In this document: positions 40,128 through 46,127 of the stretch, in pieces
How positions within the stretch are numbered: position 1 is the first letter of the stretch
Layout of the letters: the number at the start of each line of letters is the position of its first letter
From: Selenomonadales bacterium
Lineage (GTDB): Bacteria; Bacillota; Negativicutes; Selenomonadales; Selenomonadaceae
Assembly: GCA_900769615.1 (NCBI GenBank)
Contig: CAAGHH010000006.1
Coordinates: 1-46,127 of the forward strand
Direction of reading: 5' to 3'
Length of the DNA: 46,127 bases
Position numbers and translations under genes: made by a program
Notes under the pieces: generated by a model
Database searches by the model: none
Told to the model about the DNA's origin: nothing
The model's input: only the letters and a program-made list of their open reading frames with translations

Positions 40128-41855
40128 ATGCAGTTTAAAAGCATGAAAAAGGGATTTGCCTTAGGGACACTTATCGCACTGGCTGTCAGCAGCAGTGTTT
40201 TGGCAGCACCAGCCGCACCTACTGGCTTGCAGGTGCCATCACAGGCAACGACCGCTGAAGGAACAACGCTTATTTGGGAACGCCCAGCCAAAACTAAAGA
40301 TATAATTGCTTATAACGTTTATATGGATGGCAAACTTATCCAGCGTACTGATGAAGATTTTTCATCGCTGGCTAAAAAAGAAATCAAGGATTTTTACGCT
40401 GCGACACCCAAAGCACAGCCGATTACTAACCATATCTATCGGGTAAAGGGCTTGCAGCCAAGTTCCAAGCATACTTTTGTGGTGCGTGCACTTGATGCTA
40501 ATGGTGATGAATCGACTGATTCAAATAAGCTGACAGTGACTACACTGGCTAAAAGTAATGCGGTCATAGATATCACTAAATATGGTGCGGTAGGTGATGG
40601 CAAGACCTTAAATACGGCAGCTATTCAAAAGGCTATCCGTGATTGTCCAGCAGGCGGTACGGTGGTTGTGCCAGCGGGTGTCTTTAAAACTGGTGCACTA
40701 TGGCTGAAAAGTGATATGACGCTTGAGGTGCAAAAAGGCGCAACGCTTTTAGGTTCGGAGGATCCAAATTCCTATCCTTACCACTATAAGCTATATCCGT
40801 ATCTTTCCGATGAACGCTATTATGCTTTAATCAATGCTAAACCTGGTCAAGATGGCAAGCGCTTGCAAAATATCCGCATTGTTGGCGAAGGTACCATTGA
40901 TGGCAATGGCTGGAAAAAAGGCGCTGATGGCAACTATCTCTATCGTGAAAAAGGCAAAAATAAAGACGGCACGCTCAAGAAAAATCATGTTTTAAATATT
41001 GGTATTTTGGCCGCTAATCAGGTAAAAAGTCTTGAAGAAAATGAAAAGCTTGATGAGAACAAAGCTTATCCGCGTCGCTCAAGCTTGATTTTACTGCAAG
41101 GGGTTGATAAGGTCTATGTTACAGGCGTAACGCTTAGAAACCCAGCTAATCATGGCTTTATTGCTCAGCATTGTAATGATGTTGTTATCGAAAATACTCA
41201 GTTTAGAACCTTTAACTGCAACAATGGTGACGGTATCGAATTTGGTCATGGCAGCGGCTTAAAAGTCATGGATAATGTCTTTGATACTGGTGATGATTGC
41301 GTAAATTTTGCCGCTGGACAGGGCGCTTTAGGCGAAAAGGATCATCCAACTGAAAACATCTGGATTTTCAATAACTCGTTCCATCGTGGTCATGGGGCGG
41401 TAGTTATGGGCAGTCATACGGCGGCTTATATCCAAAAGCTCTTGGCTGAGGATAATGTCATTGACGGTACCGAGATTGCACTGCGCATGAAAACTAATCC
41501 GGTAAATGGCGGTGGTGCGCGCGATATTCATTTCCGCAACAACGCAGCTAAAAATATATTAAACAATTTCTTTATTGCCACGACGGCGTATAGCGATCCC
41601 AATGCAGCGGCATCATTCCCGAAAGCTACCAAAACAGGCAGCTTCTACAATATCTTAGTTGAAGATTGCACGGTATTTGGTACTAAGAAGGCAGCTATTG
41701 AAATCGAAGGTCAGCCAGATGCTATGCATCATGACATTACGTTTAAAAATGTTGAGATTAAAGATGGTCAGCCGTGGAAGCTTACTAATGCCAAGAACAT
41801 AAATTTTGAAAATGTGAAGCAGACAGTAACTAAGACTAAAGAAACTAAAAAATAA
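40128..41855 (+). CDS. Exported GH28 exo-polygalacturonase-type enzyme with FnIII domain
   Basis: Cuts polygalacturonate. A signal peptide (about 1-26, VLAAP) is followed by a fibronectin type III-like domain (about 28-140), as in Erwinia PehX, then the right-handed beta-helix from DITKYGAVGDGKTLNTAAIQ on. All four GH28 motifs are present: NGDGIEF (D368), TGDDCVNF (D389, D390), RGHGAVVMGSH (H422) and RMKT (R453, K455). Size and FnIII favour the exo-acting, digalacturonate-releasing group; endo action cannot be excluded. ATG 40128 has GAGGAGG upstream. It probably acts in the periplasm or on the cell surface, behind the preceding porin. Confidence 0.9.
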   Translation: MQFKSMKKGFALGTLIALAVSSSVLAAPAAPTGLQVPSQATTAEGTTLIWERPAKTKDIIAYNVYMDGKLIQRTDEDFSSLAKKEIKDFYAATPKAQPITNHIYRVKGLQPSSKHTFVVRALDANGDESTDSNKLTVTTLAKSNAVIDITKYGAVGDGKTLNTAAIQKAIRDCPAGGTVVVPAGVFKTGALWLKSDMTLEVQKGATLLGSEDPNSYPYHYKLYPYLSDERYYALINAKPGQDGKRLQNIRIVGEGTIDGNGWKKGADGNYLYREKGKNKDGTLKKNHVLNIGILAANQVKSLEENEKLDENKAYPRRSSLILLQGVDKVYVTGVTLRNPANHGFIAQHCNDVVIENTQFRTFNCNNGDGIEFGHGSGLKVMDNVFDTGDDCVNFAAGQGALGEKDHPTENIWIFNNSFHRGHGAVVMGSHTAAYIQKLLAEDNVIDGTEIALRMKTNPVNGGGARDIHFRNNAAKNILNNFFIATTAYSDPNAAASFPKATKTGSFYNILVEDCTVFGTKKAAIEIEGQPDAMHHDITFKNVEIKDGQPWKLTNAKNINFENVKQTVTKTKETKK

Positions 41856-41881
41856 TAAATAAGTAAATAGTAAATAAGATC

Positions 41882-41920
41882 GAGAGGGGGCGCGGGAAAA
41901 ATCCAGCGCTCTCTTTTGTT
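41882..41920 (+). terminator. Hairpin/terminator between GH28 and CE8 genes
   Basis: GAGAG-GGG-GCGC and GCGCTCTC pair, with TTTTGTT after. Probably partial. Confidence 0.55.
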
Positions 41921-41958
41921 AAACTGGTAAAATAATTAGTAAAGCGAGGAATGAAGTG

Positions 41959-43074
41959 ATGAAATCAAAGGCACTAGGGATGATGATTCTTTCGGGACTG
42001 CTTATGGGGACCGTCCCAAGCTGGCAAGCGGATATAGGGCTAAGTACATTTGCAGAAGCTAGTGAAAAGACAGTAAGTGTTGTCGTTGACAGCAATACTT
42101 ATCAAACAGCAGGAAATGTTTATCCAACGATTGGGGCAGCTTTGCAAGGGCTGAAATCGCAGCCGGCTGATAATTATGTCTTGGTGGTGAAGCCGGGAGT
42201 TTATCGGGAAAAAATAATTGTTGATATACCGAATCTGACCTTGCAAGGCGAAAACGCAGCTAATACCACGATTGTCTGGAATGATGCCGAAGGGACCCCG
42301 CTTCGCAAAGGTGATGTCAATGGCACGAAAACGACGTATACTATGGAATGTGCGACAACCAAAATAACAACGGCAGCGACGAATTTTCAAGCCGTAAATA
42401 TTACCTTTGCCAATGATTTTCCGACGGAAGCTGTACGCGCGGATAAAAGCATGAAGGCAGTACAGGCATTTGCTATTACTAATGAAGCTGATAAGAGCAG
42501 CTTTTACAATTGCAATTTTTTAGGCCGTCAGGATACGCTTTATGCTAATGCGGGAAGGCAGTATTATAAGGATTGTTATATTGAAGGCGATGTTGATTTT
42601 ATTTTTGGTCAGGCTGAAGTTGCGGTATTTGACAATTGTGAGATAAAATCTCTTATGCGCAAGGTAGCTGAAGATGGCAGCGCACACAGCACCGGCTATA
42701 TTACGGCACCTAGTACACTAGCGGCTGATAAGGGCTTTTTGTTTTATAGATGTCATTTAACTAGTGATATTGAAACACCGCATTATGCGCTTTTGGGGCG
42801 TCCATGGCATCCATCATCAGAAACACGGGAAGTTAATTCGGCGGCAGCCTTTGTTAAATGTCAGATTGATACACCAATGAAGGCTAAGGCTTGGAATAGC
42901 ATGAAAAATAAATTTGGCGTATTCCAGCCCGAGGATAATCGGCTGTTTGAATATCAAAATACGGGCAGCGGAGCCTTGACTGGTGGCAATCGCCGGCAAC
43001 TGAGTGATGAACAGGCGCGTGATTATTTGCCAGAAAAATTTTTAGGTGATTTCAAACCAGTAAAAAGAGTATGA
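41959..43074 (+). CDS. Pectin methylesterase, CE8
   Basis: Removes methyl groups from pectin, which exposes galacturonate for GH28 enzymes. A signal peptide is at about 1-35. The beta-helix carries family motifs in order: GNVYPTIGAALQ, KPGVYREKI, VQAFAI, GRQDTLYANAG with catalytic D192, VDFIFGQAEVAVFDNCEI with D213 (a spacing of 21 as in the Erwinia enzyme), and LLGRPWHPSS. Length 371 is normal for a bacterial enzyme. ATG 41959 has GCGAGGA eight bases upstream. It lies between two GH28 genes, 23 bases before the second. Confidence 0.92.
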   Translation: MKSKALGMMILSGLLMGTVPSWQADIGLSTFAEASEKTVSVVVDSNTYQTAGNVYPTIGAALQGLKSQPADNYVLVVKPGVYREKIIVDIPNLTLQGENAANTTIVWNDAEGTPLRKGDVNGTKTTYTMECATTKITTAATNFQAVNITFANDFPTEAVRADKSMKAVQAFAITNEADKSSFYNCNFLGRQDTLYANAGRQYYKDCYIEGDVDFIFGQAEVAVFDNCEIKSLMRKVAEDGSAHSTGYITAPSTLAADKGFLFYRCHLTSDIETPHYALLGRPWHPSSETREVNSAAAFVKCQIDTPMKAKAWNSMKNKFGVFQPEDNRLFEYQNTGSGALTGGNRRQLSDEQARDYLPEKFLGDFKPVKRV

Positions 43075-43097
43075 TCGGGCAGTGAGGAGTAATAACG

Positions 43098-44774
43098 ATG
43101 ATAAAAAAAGGGAAGATAGCAGCACTTACTAGCGCTGTTTGCTTAAGCTTGGCAACTAGCGTGTTTGCGGCACAGGCACCGACGGGACTTCAGTCGCCAA
43201 CACTTTCAACTGATGCTGATAGTTCATGGCTTTGCTGGGATAGACCAGCAGCTGGTGATGATGCGGTTTATTATAATATTTATCAAAACGGAGTAAAGGT
43301 TGGTTCAACCCAAACGCCGGCAAAGACCGTTGGAACGGAGGCTATGCAAAAATTTCAGCAAAATAATCCGGAGCTTTGCGGTGATTTGTTAATATATCAT
43401 AGCTATGAGGCAACGGGATTGGCGCCAGCAACCGAGTATTCCTTTACGGTACGGGCCGTAGGTAAAGATGGCAAGGAATCAGCTGCTAGCAGTCCGGTTA
43501 AAGTAAAGACGACAGCAATGCCTAAGATTATCAAATTAACTGATTTTGGTGCAGTTGGTGATGGCAGTACGCTTAATACCGAGGCTTTGCAAAAAGCAAT
43601 TGACGCAGTACCTAAGGGCGGAGTGTTGGCGATACCAAAAGGGACCTTTGTGTCAGGAGCGGTGAATTTAAAAAGCGATATGACGCTGCGTTTAGATGAA
43701 GGGGCAACCTTATTAGGCACGGCCGAAGAAAACGGCTATCAAATGCAGGCTAATGGCAGATATAATGGTCTTTTGAATGCACGTGATGTTAATAATTTAC
43801 GTATTGTTGGTAAAGGTACCATAGATGGCAATGGCTGGCAAAAGGACGCCAAAGGTTATTATCGTAAAGCTGCTAACCTAAAGCGTGATGATGGACAAAA
43901 ATCGCGGGAGCCAGATGTGCGCAATTATGGAATTTTAGCAAAAAATCAGACGGTATATTTAATGGAAAATGATGATCGTGATTTTAAAAATGGCTACAAT
44001 GGCCGCGGTTCAACGGTTATGCTCAGCCATGTGAATAATCTTTACATCGAAGGTGTCAGAATGCAAAATCCTTCGATGCATATGATGGTTATTGATGGCA
44101 ATGATGTTACGGTTAATAACGTCGATTTTCGTACTTATGATGCCAATAATGGGGATGCAATCGACTATACTGGCAATAAGTATAAGGTAATGAACTGCTA
44201 TATGGACAGCGGTGACGACTCAGTAAATTTCAGTGCTGGTATTGGAGCGGAAGCAGCATCAAGACCGCCAGTTGGCAAGGCTTGGATTTTCAATAACTAT
44301 ACCCGTCATGCTCACGGCGGGGTGACGCTTGGCAGTCATACGGCATCATGGATTGAAAATGTCTTGGGTGAAGATAATATTTATGAGCTGACGGAAGTGC
44401 CGTTCCGTTGCAAGACGTCCGAGATAACCGGTGGCGGCGGTCGTAACGTGGTATTTAGGCACAATGTAATGAAGGATATCAAGAACAATGCTTTCCTTTT
44501 TACGACTCAATATACTGACGCTTATGCTGCTGGCAAATTTGCGGCAGCAAGTGCCGGAGTGTTCCATGATATTTTAGTAGAGGATTGTAATGTGCTGAAT
44601 ACCAAAAAGGCAACTTTCAAAATAGATGGCTTGGAAGGTGCGGAACATCATGATATTACTTTGCGCAATATTAATATAATAAATGGCGTGCCAGAAGAAA
44701 TAAAACATGCTAAAAATATCAAGCAGGAAAATGTTAAATATAGTAAAGATGCGAGCAAAGCTGGTAAAAAATAA
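43098..44774 (+). CDS. Second exported GH28 polygalacturonase-type enzyme with FnIII domain
   Basis: A paralogue of the first GH28 with the same plan: signal peptide (about 1-25), FnIII-like domain (about 27-140), then the beta-helix starting LTDFGAVGDGSTLNTEALQ. Catalytic motifs are NGDAIDY (D353), SGDDSVNF (D373, D374), AHGGVTLGSH (H406) and RCKTSE. The changes relative to the first copy (AIDY for GIEF, AHGG for GHG, RCK for RMK) suggest a different chain length or decorated substrate. GAGGAG precedes the ATG. Its stop overlaps the next start (TAATG). Confidence 0.9.
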   Translation: MIKKGKIAALTSAVCLSLATSVFAAQAPTGLQSPTLSTDADSSWLCWDRPAAGDDAVYYNIYQNGVKVGSTQTPAKTVGTEAMQKFQQNNPELCGDLLIYHSYEATGLAPATEYSFTVRAVGKDGKESAASSPVKVKTTAMPKIIKLTDFGAVGDGSTLNTEALQKAIDAVPKGGVLAIPKGTFVSGAVNLKSDMTLRLDEGATLLGTAEENGYQMQANGRYNGLLNARDVNNLRIVGKGTIDGNGWQKDAKGYYRKAANLKRDDGQKSREPDVRNYGILAKNQTVYLMENDDRDFKNGYNGRGSTVMLSHVNNLYIEGVRMQNPSMHMMVIDGNDVTVNNVDFRTYDANNGDAIDYTGNKYKVMNCYMDSGDDSVNFSAGIGAEAASRPPVGKAWIFNNYTRHAHGGVTLGSHTASWIENVLGEDNIYELTEVPFRCKTSEITGGGGRNVVFRHNVMKDIKNNAFLFTTQYTDAYAAGKFAAASAGVFHDILVEDCNVLNTKKATFKIDGLEGAEHHDITLRNINIINGVPEEIKHAKNIKQENVKYSKDASKAGKK

Positions 44775-45742
44775 TGAATAAGGTAAAAAAATTATTATTA
44801 TCAGGCTTAATGGCAGTTATTTTGGGCGGCGGAGCATCATTTGCCCAGGCAGCAGCATTGCAGAATGGTGAGTCAATAAATTTGTGGCCAGGCAAGGCGC
44901 CAGGCAGTGAAAATGCAGCCTTTCATAATACGATTACGGAACGAAGTCATGATTTAGCCCAGCATGATAGGATAATGACGCATATTGATAAGCCGGCGAT
45001 GACAGCGTATGTGCCTGCTAAGCCCAATGGAACCGCACTAATCATTGCCCCTGGTGGCGGTTATGCCAGAGTAGTGCTGGATAAGGAAGGCTATGAAGTC
45101 GCTGATTGGCTGTTGCCTAAAGGAGTGACTGTGTTTGTTTTGCATTATCGGCTGCCAAGTGAAGCTCATCAAAATAGGGAAGATGTTTCCTTAGAAGATG
45201 GGCAGCGGGCTATGCGGTTAGTGCGTTATAATGCTAAAGCGTGGCATATAAATCCTGATAAAATCGGGATAATGGGCTTTTCGGCGGGCGGACATTTAGC
45301 GGCTAGTGTCAGTACGTGCTACAACCGGCAGGTGTATAAACCAGTTGATGCTATAGATAAAGCAAGTGCCAGACCAGATTTTTCGCTTTTGGGGTATCCC
45401 GTGATAAGTATGCTTCCTAAGTATGCTCATGACGGTACTAAAAAGCGCTTATTAGGTGAAAATCCCAGTCCGAAAATGATGGAAAGATATTCAGCTGAGC
45501 TTTATGTGGATAATAATACACCACCAGCTTTTATCTTTTGTGCGGAAGATGATGAGGTGGTACCACCGATAAATAGTATTCGCTATGCTAATGCTTTGCG
45601 CCGAAATGGTGTAGATATGGAGCTTCATATTTACAATAAGGGCGGTCATGGCTTTGGTATTGGCAAGAAATTAACTAGCAGTGCGCATTATTGGAACCAA
45701 GCGTGTGAAAACTGGCTCAAGGATAAAAATCTGCTTGAATAA
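44774..45742 (+). CDS. Exported alpha/beta-hydrolase esterase, probable pectin/xylan deacetylase
   Basis: A BD-FAE/CE10-like secreted esterase. A signal peptide is at about 1-27 (FAQAA). LIIAPGGGYARV is the oxyanion-hole strand, GFSAGGH holds the nucleophile S170, AEDDEVVP the acid (D259/D260) and GGHGFG the base H292. The linker WPGKAPGSEN is usual in acetylesterases of plant-polysaccharide loci. It overlaps the second GH28 by one base (TAATG), so it is translationally coupled and very likely acts on the same substrate, removing acetyl groups from pectin. The substrate is inferred from position. Confidence 0.85.
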   Translation: MNKVKKLLLSGLMAVILGGGASFAQAAALQNGESINLWPGKAPGSENAAFHNTITERSHDLAQHDRIMTHIDKPAMTAYVPAKPNGTALIIAPGGGYARVVLDKEGYEVADWLLPKGVTVFVLHYRLPSEAHQNREDVSLEDGQRAMRLVRYNAKAWHINPDKIGIMGFSAGGHLAASVSTCYNRQVYKPVDAIDKASARPDFSLLGYPVISMLPKYAHDGTKKRLLGENPSPKMMERYSAELYVDNNTPPAFIFCAEDDEVVPPINSIRYANALRRNGVDMELHIYNKGGHGFGIGKKLTSSAHYWNQACENWLKDKNLLE

Positions 45743-45749
45743 AATACTG

Positions 45750-45786
45750 AATTGGAGGGCAGCAGGGCAGCTCTCCAATTTTTTTT
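45750..45786 (+). terminator. Terminator of the pectin operon
   Basis: AATTGGAG and CTCCAATT pair, with a GGCAGC/GCT stem inside, followed by six T. Confidence 0.85.
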
Positions 45787-45806
45787 ATAAATATTAATAA
45801 AAAGTG

Positions 45807-45838
45807 TTGACAAAGTGAATAAAGACGTGTAATATAAT
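45807..45838 (+). promoter_or_regulatory. rRNA operon promoter P1
   Basis: TTGACA (45807-45812) followed by TAATATAAT (45830-45838). TAATAT gives a 17-base spacer; TATAAT at 45833 would need 20. Confidence 0.65.
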
Positions 45839-45928
45839 ACAAGTCGTCAGCGAACAGCACATGACAGTAGCGACGCTGGGACAAAATCTCATAGCATTGA
45901 ACTTGAAAAAAGAAATTAAAAAAAGTTC

Positions 45929-45957
45929 TTGACAAGTTAAGATAAATGAGATAAGAT
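45929..45957 (+). promoter_or_regulatory. rRNA operon promoter P2
   Basis: TTGACA (45929-45934), a 17-base spacer, TAAGAT (45952-45957). Tandem strong promoters are usual for rrn operons. Confidence 0.7.
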
Positions 45958-46011
45958 ATAGAAGCTGAATCGCGCAAGAACATTTAAAAAGTTCTGACAG
46001 ATACAGCAGAG

Positions 46012-46127
46012 ATTGTTCTCTGAAAACTAAACAATACAGAATAATCATGCAACATGATTAAGCCAGATGTTTAGAAACGAAAGTTTCGAAAAAACATCGA
46101 TTGGTTATGAACAACATAAGCAATCGG
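46012..46127 (+). other. rRNA leader with antitermination-like box, 16S rRNA expected just beyond the window
   Basis: TTGTTCTCTGAAAACTAAAC (46014-46033) is close to the TGTTCTTTGAAAACT element that precedes 16S rRNA in Firmicutes. A small hairpin CGAAAGTTTCG follows at 46079-46089. No mature 16S sequence is reached. Confidence 0.6.

Overview
The window looks like chromosome of a diderm Firmicute of the class Negativicutes (Selenomonas / Megamonas / Pectinatus type; genus not resolvable by eye). The evidence is a mix of Firmicute signals (a T-box leader, AGGAGG ribosome sites, TTG/GTG starts, rho-independent terminators, YcbA/YcbB-type two-component genes) with an outer-membrane porin that has an N-terminal SLH domain and ends in phenylalanine. 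The DNA is moderately AT-rich and gene-dense, and almost every gene belongs to a recognisable family.

Layout: 1-608, two copies of a GC-rich, hairpin-filled repeat in front of a DUF559 endonuclease-like gene. 609-3264, a secreted 5'-nucleotidase and a small secreted protein. 3521-5312, an IS200/IS605 element with a frameshifted tnpA and an intact-looking tnpB, inserted at the last codon of a chemotaxis receptor gene (5309-7279). 7420-9961, metNIQ. 10158-11245, a Fur-box promoter with DUF3793 and flavodoxin genes. 11263-12659, an isoleucine-type T-box leader and a BASS transporter. 12855-15794, araD and an OPT transporter. 16003-18066, a PRC-barrel protein and a membrane TPR protein. 18265-22345, a sigma-54 activator carrying an HPr-like domain, its probable DNA sites, a consensus -24/-12 promoter, ptsH and ptsI. 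22448-25794, nadABC. 26008-32271, an Asp/Glu racemase-family gene, a YcbA/YcbB-like two-component pair, a DASS anion transporter and aspartase. 32384-36917, folE-folP-folB-folK/DHFR, ung and a LacI-family gene. 36932-38043, an orphan glucitol-type IIA, tRNA-Gln and a small secreted protein. 38535-45742, a pectin locus (SLH porin, GH28, CE8, GH28, esterase). 45743-46127, tandem promoters and the leader of an rRNA operon whose genes lie beyond the window.

The most interesting system is at 18265-22345. An NtrC-type activator begins with an HPr-like domain that keeps the His and Ser phosphorylation positions. It is followed at once by two copies of TTGGTA-N5-TACCAA (one overlapping its stop codon), a sigma-54 promoter, and the general PTS genes. 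This suggests a feedback circuit in which PTS phosphorylation controls ptsHI transcription. Other strong regulatory readings are the isoleucine specifier of the T-box in front of the BASS transporter, a TTTTGT-N4-TTTTGT repeat (the form I recall for Bacillus GlnL/YcbB) in front of the DASS transporter, and a Fur box in front of the flavodoxin operon. The IS605 insertion point can be reconstructed: removing the element gives the receptor gene a stop codon made from the TTTAA target.
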